The notes: generated from the sequence alone by a model not told the origin. 64,000 nucleotides of DNA from Viscum album (GCA_963277665.1 OY728165.1:1154532050-1154596049); one strand, 5' to 3'. Numbered from the stretch's first letter, positions 10,965 through 24,857 are shown. Translations and numbers: made by a program.

Positions 10965-13900
10965 TGAAGTGCCCAGATCAGTGTGAATCACTGAGAGGGG
11001 GAGGGGGGGAATCAGTGATCCCTTAAAACTTTTTACTAATTGATTCTTTATCAATTAAATCTCTATGGCTGGTTAAAGCCTCGATCCACTCTTCTTGTAT
11101 CTCTCAACCTTTCCCGAATGATGCAGTAATGAAAAGGCACAGGACACAAGGATTTACAAGGTTCAGCACCAAAGGCCTACATCCTTGCCATGCTCTCCCA
11201 GCATGGATTCTCCATTATAACCTGTTAAAATTACAATGGTCGATACAGAGTCCCACTGTATCTCTCCTGAGTCCCACAGGAGGGTCTTTATACTGCGTCC
11301 CACAGTGTTACCAGAGTCCCACTGGCCTGCTCCAGAATCCCACTGAAGACTTCTTCTCCCTGAGTCCCACAGGGTCTTCTCCTGGATCCTCGAGTCACAC
11401 GAGTCGCTCTTCTTCTCTTTAAGCTTCTTCAAGTATCTTCAGCAGTCTGGGATAAAGACTGCTGGCCTTGCTCTGTACCTCTGATCACTTGAGTTGATCA
11501 GGTCTTCTCGTCTTGCTCAGGATTTATCTCCTTCTTCTAAGGATGACCTGGCTTCTCTCCAACTACTGAATACTCAGACAAATGATGTCTTTATCTTCAG
11601 TCTGGTCCAGTCTCAGTTCACATCAACATCATGCACGTAGTGCATGGCCTTCTCAATACTTCAAGAACCACTGGTCTTGGACTCCTCAGATGCACACCAC
11701 TGATTTAGCACTGTTCACGTGTGCACGTGCATGCATGCATGCATGCACTCCCCTTCTTCTCTTCTTGGTGCAGTAAACCCTCAGAGGGTGTAATCACTTT
11801 AATCACACACCTTCTTCAAAACTTCACAAACTTTATCCAATTTGTTTACACACTTAAATTGTGTGTTATACTTTAGTGTGGGTCTTGTTCTTCCTTTTCT
11901 TCTTAGTGTGTACACTTTAGTTTGCACACACACTAAGGTTCGGCCTTGTTGTCTTTTTGCACACACTTGTCTCACTTTTCACACACACTTGAGACTTGGC
12001 CTTCACTTGTTTAGCACACTCACTTCCTTGTTCTTTTAATCTTCTTCAAAGTGTGCACTTCACTTATGCACACACTTGGTTCTTCATTTTTCACACACAA
12101 GGGCTACGGCCTTCTTCTTCAAATGCACACACAAAGTATGGCCTTGTCTTTCTCACACCCACTGCCCGTAGGGTACTTAGCACACACAAGATGTGTTCTT
12201 CAATTTGGCACACACACAAGGGCTACGGCCACTTGTTTAAAGGCCTCAGGTATTTCTCTTCTCCTCTTACCACACACACGAGGCAAGGCCTCGGCCTTCT
12301 TTGGCACACACACAAAGTGTGGTCTTCACTTGTTCTTGCACATCCCAAAGGCTACGGCTTGGGTTCTCCACTTTGCATACACTTGTCCTCGGCTTACTTA
12401 TTCACTATCTCACACACACACAATGGTGTGGTCTCGGCCTCCCACTTCTTGTGCACACACTGCCCGAATTGTGGTGGTCTTCTTGTTTCACACACACCCA
12501 AGGCTACGGCCTTCTTTTCACACACAAGATGCAAGCCTCGGGTTCTCCTTGCACACAAGCACAAAGGCTCGGCCTTCTCAATGGGGAAAGGTGTCAAGGT
12601 GCAAGGGGCAGCCGTGCAAAGCCTTGGATGCAAGGCATCACGCAAGTGCTTGGAGCACAAGGCGCGCAAGTTGCACTGGCTAAGGGGCGCACAAGTGCAA
12701 CCAGCCGCGGGCACGCAGGTGCAACACCGCGGTCTCTTCCTCCTGTCGCGCAAATTCGCGAACAGAGAGGGTGACAACTTCGGGCGTGCAAGGAAGCGGC
12801 GGCCCTGAGTACTTCCTGCTGCGCAAAGATTAGCACACAGGGGACTTCACCGCGCAAGTGTGCGCGGGGCTTCGTCTTCGCGAGGCAGAGGGCTCTCACG
12901 GGACACAAATCTTCAACAAAACTTCAGCACACTTTTTGAGAGCCTCGGGCTCTTTTTATAGGAGAAGCAGAGCCTTGGTTCATCCGCGTGTAAAATCTTG
13001 AATTACCGAAGATTTCAGATCTTCAAAATCTTTCCATGTTTTTGCGTTTTCTCTTCGGTGCACGCGGGTTCTTTTATTTATTATCTTCTTCACGTGCATG
13101 CGACTTAGAACGCATGCACGACCTCTTTTCTTCGAATCCATGCAAATCACGAACCCTTCAAAGCCTCGACAGACTCTCTTGCCTCGGCCTTCTTCAAATT
13201 CTTCCAAACATAGCATGCACTCCCATTTTTATACATGGTTGTGATCAGTAGGGCCGGACGAACTCATTGGAGCCTTCGGCTTCGGAAATGGTAGCCGGGA
13301 TCTCAAAATCCATGCTCGGATGGCCTCTGGTTCAGCGTGGACGTCGCGGGTGGCTTCGCATGGCGCGAGGAAGAAGACGCGCGGAGAGCCGTTGGATTAA
13401 AGATTTGGACGGCCGCGATCAGGATGGGCCGTGGCAGATTAGATGTGCAGCGCCGGTCGTCCGCGAGATCAGATGAGCGGTTGGGATTCGTTCCCGGTGA
13501 AAAATGCGCATCCCACATCGAAGTCTCTCGCGGAATTTCCGCGGTATATCAAATAAGCACTGCCCCAGCCTCCTCAATTGAATTCTCTCCCTCCACGGTG
13601 CCGCCCCGCACCGTGTTCTCCCTGCGGGCGCGCTCTGCGCCCACTCTTGCTCCCTGCGGGCGCGCTCCTAGCGCCCACTATGCATCCTGGGTGCGCGGGC
13701 TTCACCACCGCGTGCCCTCGGGGGCTTACACACGGCCCCCTCTGCCTATGCCGCCCGGGCTGGCCACATGGGATCCCCCCTTGGGCGTGGCGCCTTAGGC
13801 CCACAAGTGCCTTGGGGGTTGAACCCTTAAGGATGGCCTTGGCTGGCCAATTTTTTGGCAAAGGCAAAGAATAATACTTTGTCAAATACAAAGTTCTTCC

Positions 13901-14520
13901 ATAAATTCAAGCCAAATTCCACATTCCAAGCCATCTTCTTCATAATTCTTCTTCTTCTTAGGAATTACCCATCTCCTCCTCATGTTCTTAATAACTTTTC
14001 AACATTTCACAACTTAGGAGGGAATTCCGAAGGTTCTTCATCAACCGAAGCTCCTGAATCAAATAATTCTTCAATGTTCTTCAATGATCCAATTAGAGGT
14101 CAATTTGGATCACATTCACATTGTCATGCACTAAGGATTAGTACATGTTCTTCTTCATCTCACTTCATCCACTTAGAAGTTGTGGATGGCTCATCTTGCT
14201 TCTTCAACTCCTTATGCATTGTGAAGACAATGCATGGTCTTCAAAATGTGTTGTGACTTTGTATCCAGTTGATACAAGTTCTTGGGACTTTAAGAACAGC
14301 TCAACAATCGTCATATTTTACTAGAGAATGTTTCAACCACATCTCCTATGCCACTTAGTGAATCTCCTAAGTGACATGCCTCTTAGTACCATGGCCATTC
14401 TCCTTTCTTTACCAACACCATCACAACCTTTGTCATTCACATCTTGACATTCCTTGACTTCCATTCAGTCCAAGACAACTTCATGCCTCATTGACAACAA
14501 ATGCAACACAGTGCACTTCA
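10965..14520 (-). repeat. Element E 5' LTR (right copy)
   Basis: It is 3556 bp, the same length as the left copy and offset by exactly 6216 bp, so every left-copy feature is found at +6216. It drives minus-strand transcription from the TATA box at 12953-12960. Confidence 0.9.
12953..12960 (-). promoter_or_regulatory. TATA box of element E, 5' LTR
   Basis: TATAAAAA on the minus strand in the LTR that precedes the gag-like gene, so this is the copy expected to drive the element transcript. Confidence 0.65.
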
Positions 14521-14525
14521 GGATA
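14521..14525. repeat. Target site duplication of element E, right
   Basis: GGATA pairs with GGATC at 4744-4748 (one mismatch). Confidence 0.75.
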
Positions 14526-15627
14526 TTTTCATGGTTTAGAGTTCTAGAGAATTAATACATAACTATTACATCTCAAAAGATTACATAGTAGACACTTCTA
14601 CTAAGTTTCCATAAAATAAAAACTCTTAAAAAGAATGATGTCTCGTTCCATGTTTTAGATAGCATGACTTTCCCATGATCCCATCCTTGACCCTATTCCA
14701 CATTAAGACCTGTGAAAAACATTTCAAAAAAACTTGGGGTCAGCATAAAAAGTTCAGTAAGGGATATAGAAAGAATGCAAATTGTTAGTTTTTCAAAACA
14801 ATATGCAAACCATGTATACTTTATCAAAGTAATACCTTTCACATTTATGAAGTAGAAAAAACTCTTCAATGAATAAAAGATCATTACATACCCTTTTGTA
14901 AACAAAAGATTAACATAAAACCCATATAATGAACACATATCATATAAAAGTATCTTAGTACATAAACATACTTAAATTGAATAACCATACAGCCGACTTC
15001 CACACATATCACTTAAAGGAATAGCCATACGGCCGACATCCAAACATATCACTTAATGGAATAGACATACGGCAGACTTGCATACCAAATGCATTGGAGG
15101 TTATAATGTAACCACTCATCCAGGTATTCACAGCACCCCCCGTCATATGGTTTATCACGTAACCACCCGTCAAATGTCGAAGTACCATTATAAAATCACA
15201 AGACATAATACAAATATAATGGAATGAAAGCATTTCCACATTTCGATCAAAATATATCAATAAAATATATTTAAATAACAAACCCATTATAAAAACCATT
15301 TTCAATACCAAAATTCCAAAAATTGTATATGGTATTTATTTACTTTTAAAAACATTACTTCTTGTTGAGGAAGCCAAAGTCAAAATAATACTCACGGCGG
15401 CAGAAAAGGTTGTTGTCACTGCAAATGTTAATAGAAACATTACATTTTGTCATTTTTTAAAATTATTTGTAGAATAATATTCCTTTTGTAAAAAATTAAA
15501 AGTCAAAAGGGTTTATACACCGTATAAAAGAAAGCCATGTATTAGAACAAAATATGCCTTAATGAAAGGGTATTGAGACGAAGTCCCATACCACGTGTCT
15601 CATGTGACACGATTGCTCCTTAATCTC

Positions 15628-16519
15628 CAGAATAATAAACTAAAGTTAATTTATTATTTCTTAACAACCATTTTCAAGCTTAATATTCTTTTTATTTCAA
15701 TTATTTCCATGTTATAAACATTATAAAAACATTTTTGTTAATAATATTCATTTTGTCGATATCTGGTTCAAAAGTCAAAAATGGACTTCTCACAATTACA
15801 TATTGTTCATGTGGTCAAAGTTTCATTTTATACAGAATGATATTAATGATTTGGATATCATATATATCATATATATCCATCATATACTTGTATTTATAAT
15901 ATTAAAAAACATTTAGAGGTAAGAAATGAAATGCACTGTTCATGGAGACGGTAATCTGTACGTACACATGAACGCTACTTTCATATATATTTCATATTTA
16001 ATGGAGTGAAATAATAATTATATAAGGGTATAATATAATTCCAGTATAACATCATGTATAATAACATTAACTCCATCCTTTATACATCCCACATATGGCA
16101 TTTACGAATCAAATCAATTTGAGGGGGTGGTAGTCCACACATCCTAAAATGAAATTATCGTGTTTACCCATAATGGAAACCATAAAGGAATGCCATAAAT
16201 TAAATATAAATATTCATAAGGAAAACATAAACATAATATAAATTATATATAAATAGAGTGACATATTAATGTCCACCAAGAAAGGTGTTAAAAGAAGATT
16301 GAACAATCATCGTTTCGTGAGGCAGAACATCGCCACCCACAAAAACAATATGTTCTTTAACCATTATATGAAGGCTTGTGTAGGTGTAGCTCTAATACTC
16401 CTCTTAAAAACATCCTAGTATATTGAAGATATTTTTGTTGTTACAATAGAAAGAAATAAAAATATTTTAGGGGGTTGGAAAAGCAAAATAAAACTTAAGA
16501 ACACAAGAGAAGACACTAC
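15628..16519 (-). other. Intron-like segment in C left LTR (acceptor mutated)
   Basis: This 892-bp segment corresponds to the GT...AG segment of H (53180-54073) and G (43094-43975). On the minus strand it begins with the donor AAAG|GTAGTG. Its 3' end reads TATTCTG where H reads TATTCAG, so the acceptor AG has become TG. The copy in the right C LTR has a donor at 23050 and a decayed acceptor near 22160. Confidence 0.5.
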
Positions 16520-16688
16520 CTTTAAAATGTGTAACTTTTTTTAATTTGAGCTCAAAGGGTTTCTTGGGAAGACTTCTTCCCAAAGTGAGGCTTCTAAGAG
16601 TATGAGAGAGATTCGGAGAGACATAATGCTAAGGGTTTCACCGAGCCAAAGGCTTGAGAGGTGTGGGTAAGGTGGTAGAGGTGGGGGA

Positions 16689-16696
16689 ATTTTATA
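16689..16696 (-). promoter_or_regulatory. TATA box of C left LTR
   Basis: TATAAAAT on the minus strand after a CCTCCTCTC tract, at the place where G and H have TATAAAAG. The other LTR has TATAAAAG at 23220-23227. Confidence 0.5.
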
Positions 16697-18320
16697 AAAT
16701 GAGAGGAGGGGCACTCTTGGATAGTTATAAAAGGTTACTTTATTTTCAAATGAGTTTTGGATTTTAAATGTCCCTCATTGATGTATTTTGCGGTTAGGGT
16801 GATTAGAGTTAGAAATACACCCATCCAATAGGTTTTTGACTTGTGTATGTATTAGATTTTACATTATCTTTTCATTTTATTTAAATTTTTAAATAATGAG
16901 GTAATCGCTGCATCATTATGATGTCATAAATAATTTAATATATTTAATGTCTACAAATTATAAAAAATATAATGATGTAGGAAATATTTTTATCTTTCTA
17001 ATGAATATTTATAGTTAAAAATATGACTTGTATAACCCCATTTAAAAATTGTTTTAGTAAAACAACACATGTTTGTGACATTTTTATTTAAACATTAAAT
17101 AAAAAGTTTTTAATGTAATTTTCCTACCAATGTGGATCCATGGGGTCCCCAAGTTGTCCCATGGATTTTCTCGGTCTGCCATGAAACATCCAATAAGGGT
17201 AGGACATGTTTCAATGTCATTTCATATTATTAAAACATTATTTTTACCTTAAACTACACTAATTACCTCTAATCGCGATTAAAAACATAAAAGTAACTAT
17301 TCACCAAAAAATTATTTTAATCCCATTGAACCACATTTTAATTCCTAATGACAACCATGTATGTAATATTTTTAAAATTTAAACCATCGAGGTGGTAAAT
17401 TTTCATTTAAACGAAAAATCAGTTTTTTAAGTACCACTTAGTGGTTTCACTATTCATAAAAAATTGATGTTTTTCAGAAAAATACCAAAACGTCACCCGA
17501 AGCTATATTTGATAATCTGAAATCAAAAATGATTTCTATTTCACAAAATTACAAACATATAAGTTAAATTAATTAATTTAATAATTAATTCCATGTTAGA
17601 ACAAATAGCATGTTTTTATAAAACAAAATGTATCAAAAGATTGGCACTAGTTTGTATCAAATTTCAAAGTGAAATTAATTTCAATGACAACAATTGAATT
17701 AAATGGTAAAAATTTATTCTAATTTAACATTAAAACAATTTCAAAATATAATCTAATCATATAAATAAATTAGATTAAAAAGAGTTTTTGAGTTAAAATA
17801 CTACATTTTTCACGATTCGTTAAAAATTGACCTTTATTGAAAAAATACCAAAAATTTACACAAAGTAAATTTTGATGTCCCGATTATAAAGAAGATTTTT
17901 ATTTGGTCCAATAGAATGTATAAGAGTGACCAAAACTATATTTAATGATGGTTCTCCATCAAAAGGCGATAGTGGGACCTTTTAGTGAATATTAGAGTAT
18001 CTATGCCTAAAATTGAATTCTTTTTCTTATTTTAAGCCTTTATCTTTAATTGGATAAATGTAAAAACATTTAAGAAAATATATAATTATATTCTATATAT
18101 TTATCTTAATTCATTCCAATACAATGGCCACGTGTTAACATCCATTTAAATAATATTATTATATTACTACTGTGCAACATAAGATTCCAATGAAACTCTT
18201 TGTTGCGTATCAGGTACGCAATCGAACATAGAAACCCCTTTTAGAGTAAAATTAATATTAAATTCGTAAATATTAATATGTATGAAAAGTTATTATTCTT
18301 TATTTACCTGGGATGTTACA

Positions 18321-18334
18321 TCCTTCCCCCATTT
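18321..18334 (-). other. Polypurine tract of element C
   Basis: AAATGGGGGAAGGA on the minus strand abuts the LTR start. It differs by one base from the AAAGGGGGGAAGGA tract shared by G, H and B. Confidence 0.75.
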
Positions 18335-20640
18335 TGGGAATTGCATCCTTGAAATTTTATTCACTTATCAAAATAAGTGGGGGTATTTATCCTGCATAGA
18401 ATTTTCAGATTCCAACGTTGCCTCTTCAACCATATGGTTTTTCCAAAAAACCATTACCTGGTGAATTACCTTATTCTGAAACCCTTTCTCTCTCCGGTCT
18501 TGTATTTTGACCAGTTATTCTTCATAAGAGAGATTCTCTTCCAACCGAACTACCTCTGGGCTCAAAACATGACATGGATCTGGCATATACATTCTCAACA
18601 TCGAAACATGAAAATCCTTGTGTACCTGAGATAAAATCAGAGGTAAAGCCACTCGATAAGCAATTGATCCAACATTCTACAGACTTTCATATGGTCCAAT
18701 GAACCATGGACTTGGCTTTACTTTTTTACAGAATCTCATCACACTTTTCCATGGTGAATCATTGAGAAAAACATGATCACCTACCTCGAAAGATAGATCC
18801 TTTCTCCAGTTATCCCCATAACACTTCTTCCAGATCTAATCTATTCTCATGTGTTTCTGAATCAACTGAACTTTTATGCCATCTCTTCTACCAATTCTGG
18901 TCCCATCAGCTTCCTTTCACCCACTACTTCCCAAAAAGCTGGAGTTCAACACCGTTTACCATATAATGCCTCAAACGAATCCATATGTATACTGGAATGA
19001 AAACTATTATTATATGAAAATTCCACCAAAGAAAGATGTTTGTCCCAACTTCCCTGATAATCCATAGAGCAAGCACGTATCATATCCTCCAATGTCTGAA
19101 TCATTCGTTCTAACTGCTCGTCTGATTGAGGATGGAAAGCCGTACTAAAATTTAATTGAGTACCCAATGACTTCTGATGGCCTTTACAAAAGATAGAAGT
19201 GAACCTGATATCACGATCAAATACAAGGGAGTGGGGAACTCCATGGAACCTGACTATCTCTTTAATATACAATTGATCAAGATGATATAGAGAGAAAGTA
19301 TCTCGAATAGGAAGGAAATTAGAAGATTTAGTCAATCGATCAATAATAACCCAGATTGCATTATTACCATGAGGTTTCTTCGGAAATACCACAACGAAGT
19401 CCATGGATATATTCTCCCATTTCCACTCTAGCACTGTTAAATGTTGAAGCTTCCCTTTCGGTAACATCCTCTCTGCTTTAACTTTATGACAAGTAAAACA
19501 CTTCACCGTAAAATCAGCAGTATCCCTTTTCATTCCATCACACAAGTAACACTCTCGGAGATCTCTATACATCTTAGTACTGCCAGGATGAACTGAAATC
19601 AAAGAACTATGAGATTCACATACCAACTATCTCTTCAACTGTGAATCACAAGGAACACACAATCTCTTACTAAATCTCAATACACAATCATTATCAATGT
19701 TTAATTCAGGCAACATACCCTTATAAACCATCTCTACCTTTTTCTGCAACTCACTATCTTGCTTCTGTGCTTGCTTGATTCTGTTTGATATAAAAGATTT
19801 CACTGATACCTGAAACAAAACAGAAGGAAATCCTACAACAACAATTTTTTTTTCCAAAGGTCATAAAATCCCTAACCAAAGTATCACATTCCAAATGCCA
19901 CATTGGTAATGAAACATTACTTTTTTCAACTCAAAGCATCAGCCACTTTATTTTCTTTTCCCGGATGGTAATGAATTGTACAATCATAATCCTTGATTAA
20001 TTCTAGCCATATCCTCTGTCTTAGGTTCAATTCTTTCAAAGGGAATATATACTTTAAACTTTTGTGATCGGTATATATTTCACACTTTACTGCATACAAA
20101 TGATGCCTCCAAATTTTAAAAGGGAAAAAAACAGCAGCTAATTCCAAATCATTTATAGGGTAATTTATCTCATGAGTTTTTAACTGACGTGAAGCATATA
20201 CAATTACCTGATCATTCTGCATAATGACAGAACCAAGTCCCTTCAACGAAGCATCAATGTAGATAACAAATTAACCATTCTGGGAAGGAAGTGCCAAAAC
20301 TAGATCATTCACCAATCTACTTTTCAACTCCTGAAAAATATCATCACATTCATTTTTCCAGATAAACATAAGACACTTTCGAGTTAGCTTAGTCATTGTA
20401 CTATATAACCGTGAAAAAATTTCAACAATCCATCGATAGTAACCTATGAAACCAAGAAAACTACGGATCGTGGTTACATTTGTGGTTCTTGGACATTCTT
20501 CAACAACTTTTCTTTTAGCAGGATCAATAGTTAAACCATTTTTTTGAAACAATGTGACCAAGGAAGGAAATTTGTAGTAACCAAAACTCACACTTGGTGA
20601 ATTTTCCATACACTTTATTTTCTTTTAAGGTTTGCAGGAT
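18335..20640 (-). pseudogene. pol: Broken pol of element C: RT C-terminus, RNase H, integrase, decayed chromodomain
   Basis: Open pieces on the minus strand, in order, are as follows. The end of RT lies at 20609-20271 (a connection-domain phrase, FLGFIGYYR). RNase H at 20246-19926 has [11 protein letters not shown] and ends [11 protein letters not shown] linker spans 19857-19627. Integrase at 19626-18946 has an H-H-C-C zinc region, the first Asp in SMDF, the second in FDRDIRF (usual SDRDPRF) and Glu in QLERMIQTLED. The stretch 18945-18335 matches the integrase C-terminus and chromodomain of G but is broken. Stops and frameshifts separate all pieces. The family is Ty3/gypsy chromovirus, Del/Tekay type. 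Gag, protease and the RT active site are deleted (see the junction near 20700). Confidence 0.85.
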
Positions 20641-20980
20641 AACCCTTAAATGACTTTCATTATCCTATTTACTTTTAGTAAACACCAAAATAAAATCAAT
20701 AACCCAACCACCATTTATCACCTCATTCAACTAAGCCATCACTGTAGTAAACTGCTCAATTATGATTCTGACCATCTCAGTATGCTGATTTGAATGTTCA
20801 TTTCCCTCTGTATGCCTTCCCAGAAAAGATTAACTATTTCCTCTTTGAAAACCCATTATTAACACTGAAATACCATAGGTAAAGCAACATGGTAATCTGT
20901 AAATTCTATATCATTTAAATCATTCCATAAATTAATTTATAATTTAACAATTTTATAAATTCTAAAGTTGTCTAAACCGA
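20641..20980 (-). other. Internal deletion junction and remnant gag leader of C
   Basis: From about 20640 to 20697 the text follows the RT region of G (47886-47945). From about 20710 on it follows G near 49945-50100, the start of gag. About 2 kb of gag, protease and RT is missing. The joint lies in an ACCACCA-like short repeat that G has at both corresponding points. Confidence 0.7.
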
Positions 20981-20992
20981 CCTCTGATAACA
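20981..20992 (-). other. Primer binding site (iMet tRNA) of element C
   Basis: TGTTATCAGAGG on the minus strand lies 2 bp inside the 5' LTR, with one mismatch to TGGTATCAGAGG. Confidence 0.75.
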
Positions 20993-20994
20993 AC

Positions 20995-23900
20995 TATAAA
21001 TCCCCAGCCTTAAACCTTACATAATATTGAATTAAATGAATTATTCAAATTGAGGATCTTTTCAGGGTTTAGATTTTTAGAGAATGAGGACATAACTATT
21101 ACATCTCAAAAGATTACAAAGTATACACTTTTACTAAGTTTCCATAAAATAAAAACAATTAAAAAAACATGTCAAGTTCCATGTATTAGAAAGCATGAAT
21201 TTCACATGATCCCATCCTTGAACCTATTCAACAATAAGACATGTGATAAACATTTCAAAAAAAACGTGGGGTGAGCATAAAAATCTCAGTACGAGATACA
21301 CAAAGAAAGAAAACTGTTAGTTTTTCAAAACAACAAGAAAACCATGTATACTTTATCTAAATAATACCTTTCACCTTTATGAAGTAGTAAAAACACTTCA
21401 CTGAATAAAAGATCATTACTTACCCTTATGTAACAAAAAGATTATAATAAATCCCATATAAAGGACACATAACATATAAAGGTAACTCGGGGCATAAACA
21501 TACTAAAATGAAATAACCATACGGTCGACTTCCACACATATCACATAATGAAATAGCCATACGTATGACTTCCATACATATCACTTAATGGAATAGCCAA
21601 ATGGCCGACTTCCATACTCAATTCATTGGAGGTTAAAACATAACCACCCATCTTGGTATTCAAAGCACCACCCATCATATGGTTTATCATGTAACCCCCC
21701 GTCAAATGTCCAAGTACCATTGTAAAATCATAAGACATAAAACAAATAAAATGGAAAGAAAACATACCCACATTTTTATCACAATATTTCACTAAAATAT
21801 ATTGACATAACTAATCCATTATAAAAAAAATTTCAATACCAAAATTACTAAAAGTGAATATAGTGTTTATTTACTTTTAAAAACATTACGACTTGTTGAG
21901 GAAGCCAATGTCCAAATAATACTCGCGGCGACAGAAAAGGTCATTGTCATCGAGTATGTAAAAAGAAACATTCCGTTTCGTCGTTTTGTAAAATGATATG
22001 TAGATATAGATTACGTTTGTATAAAATTTAAAGTTAAATGGGTTTATAAAATGTATAAAATAAAGCCTTGTATTAGAACAAAATATGCCTGAATGAAAGG
22101 ATATTGAGACGAAGTCCCTTACCTCGTGTCTGACGTAACTCGATTTCCCATAAATAACTTTAATATTAAACTAATGTTAGTTTATAATTTCTTAAGAACA
22201 TTTTTCAAGATTAATATTCCATATATGTCACTTATTTCGATGTTATAAACATTATGTAAACATTTAAGTTAATAATGTTCGCTTTGTTGATATCTGGTTC
22301 ATAAGTCAAAAATGTACATCTCACAATTACATGTTGTTCATGTGGTCAAAGGTTCATTATATCCAGAATGATATTCCTGATTTGGATATCATATATATCA
22401 TATATATCCATCATATACATGTATTTATAATAGTACATAACATTTAGAGTTATGAAATGAAATTCACCGTTCATGGAGACGGTAATCCGTACGTACACAT
22501 GAACTCTACTTTCATTTATAATTCATATTTAATGGAATGAAATAATAATTATATAAGTTTATATTATAATTATAGTATAAAACCATATATAATAACATTA
22601 ACTCTATCCTTTATACATCCCACATATGGCATTAATGAATCAAATAACTTTGAGGGGGCGGTAGTCCCCACTTCCTAAAATGAAATTATCGCATTTACCC
22701 ATAATGGAAACCATAAAGGTATGAAATAAATGAAAAATATAGAAATATAATGAAAACATAAATATAATATAAATCATATATAAATAGAGTGTCATTTTAA
22801 TGGCCACCATGAAAGGTGTTCAAAGAAGATTGAGCAATCATCGTTTCATGAGGCAGAAATTCAGCAATCACAGAAACAATATGTTCATTAACCATGAGAT
22901 GAAGGTGTGTGTAGGTGTAGCTCTAATAATTCTCATAAAAACATCCTATTATTTTTAATATACTGTTTTTGTTACAAAATAAAGTAATAAATAGTGTTTA
23001 TGTGGTTGGAGAAGCAAAATAAAACATAAGAACACAAGAGAAGACACTACCTTTAAAACGGGTAACTCTTTTGGATTTCAGCTCAAAGGCTTCCTTGGGA
23101 AGACTTCTGCCCAAAGTTAGGGTTCTAGTAGTAGGAGAGGGATGTGAAGAGACAAAATGGGCTGGAGGTGGCCGAGCAGAAGGCTTGAGAGGTGTGGGTA
23201 AGGTGGTAGAGGTGGGGGCCTTTTATAAGAGGAGAGGAAGGGCACTTTTGGAACGTTATAATATGTTAATTAATTTTCAAATGAGTTTAGGATTTTAAAG
23301 GTCCCAAATTGATGTATTTATAGGATAAGGAGATAAGAGTTCTAAATCCACCCATAATATATGTTTTTGACATGTGTATGTCTTATATTTTACATTATCT
23401 TTTCATTTTATTTAAATTGTTAAATAACGAGGTAATCACTGCATCATTATGATGTCCTAAATAATTTAATTTATTTAATATCTAAAAATTATAAAAAAAT
23501 ATTATGATGTTGGAAATATTTTTATATTTCTAATGAAAGTTTATAGTTAAAAATATGACTTGTATAACCCCATTTAAAACTGTTTTAGTAAAACAACACA
23601 TGTTTGTGACATTTTTATTTTAACATTAAATAAAATGTTATTAATGTCATTTTCCTACCAAAGTGGCTCCATGGGGTCCCCCAGTTGACCCATGGATTTT
23701 ATTGGTCGTCTATGACAAATTAAATAAGGGTAGGACATGTGTCAAGGTCATTTCATATTATTAATGAATTATTTTGACCTTAAACTATACTAATTACCTC
23801 TAATCTTGATTAAAAACTTAAAAGTTACTATTCGCCAAAAAATTATTTTAATATCATTGAACCGCATTTTACATCCTAATGAAAACCATTTATGTCATAT

Positions 23901-24857
23901 TTTTGAAATTCAAAACCCTGAGGTGGTAAATTTTCATTTAAACAAAAAATCAGTTTTTGAAGTACCACTTAGTGGTTTCACTATTCATAAAAAATTGAAG
24001 TTTTTCAGAAAAATACCAAAACTTAACCCAAAGCTATATTTGATATTCCAAAATCGAAAATGATTTCTTTTTTAAAAAATTCAAAACATATAAGTTACAT
24101 TAATTAATTTAATAATTAATTTCCACTTTCAGAACAAAAATAGCGTGTTTTTATGAAACCAAATGTATCAAAAGATTGACACTAGTTTAAGTTCAATTTC
24201 AAAGTGAAATTAATTCCAATGACCATAATTGGATTAAATGATAAAAATTTATTATAATTGAACTTTAAAAAAAATTAAAAATTTAATATAATAATATAAA
24301 TAAATTATATTAAAAAGTGTTTTTGAGTAAAAATACAACATTTTTAAACATTCATTAAAAATTGAACTTTATCAGAAAAATAACAAAAATTTACAAAAAG
24401 TAAATTTTGATATCATGATTCTAAAAAAGAGTTTTATTTGGTCCAATAGAATGTATAAGTGTGACCAAAACTATATTTAGTGAGGGTTCACCATCAAAAG
24501 GCGATAGTTCGAACTTTTAGTGAATATTAGAGTATCTATGCCTAAAATTGAATACTTTTTCTTATTTTAAGAATTTATCTTTTATTGGATAAGTGTAAAA
24601 ACATATATAAAATATATACATTCATATTATAGTTATTTATATTCTTTCCTTCCAATAAAACAGCTACATGTTAACAACCATTTAAAATAATATTATTATA
24701 TTACTACTGTACGGCGTAATATTTCAAAGAAAATCTTTGTTGCATATCGGGTACGCTATCAAACATTGAAACCCCTTTTAAAGTAAAATTAATATTTAAT
24801 TATTAAATATTAACAAGTATGAAAATTTATTTTTATTTATTTACCTGGGATGTTACA
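20995..24857 (-). mobile_element. Element C right (5') LTR
   Basis: A full LTR of 3863 bp. On the + strand it starts TATAAATCCCCAGCC and ends GGGATGTTACA. It is the partner of 4685-4748 plus 14526-18320. The TATA box is at 23220-23227 (minus). It contains the conserved CATGAAC hairpin region near 22470-22500. Confidence 0.87.

Larger units (their letters stand above)
4749..14520 (-). mobile_element. Element E: complete non-autonomous Sirevirus-like LTR retrotransposon
   Basis: Two direct LTRs of equal length (3556 bp; 4749-8304 and 10965-14520) flank a 2660-bp body. Termini are TGAAGTG...CACTTCA, a perfect 7-bp inverted repeat, with a 5-bp target duplication. Primer site (10951-10962) and polypurine tract (8305-8318) put the element on the minus strand. 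About ten differences in the first 500 aligned LTR bases (by eye) indicate a fairly recent insertion. The only coding capacity is a gag-like gene with coiled coil and zinc knuckles. A coiled-coil Gag, several polypurine runs before the 3' LTR and a GC-rich LTR are traits reported for the Ty1/copia Sireviruses, so I place it there by inference. No protease, integrase, RT or RNase H is present. Confidence 0.88.
14526..18320 (-). mobile_element. Element C left (3') LTR, main part
   Basis: Together with 4685-4748 this makes an LTR of about 3859 bp. Its partner 20995-24857 is 3863 bp. On the minus strand the LTR begins TGTAACATCCCAGG at 18320. The two copies have diverged strongly, with many differences per 100 bp, so C is much older than E and G. 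It carries a TATA box, the intron-like segment with the CATGAAC hairpin, and one copy of the leader unit near 15570-15590. Confidence 0.85.

Noticed and set aside
18282..18634. Plus-strand frames near the C integrase end
   Set aside because: They are antisense shadows of the decayed integrase C-terminus and chromodomain region.
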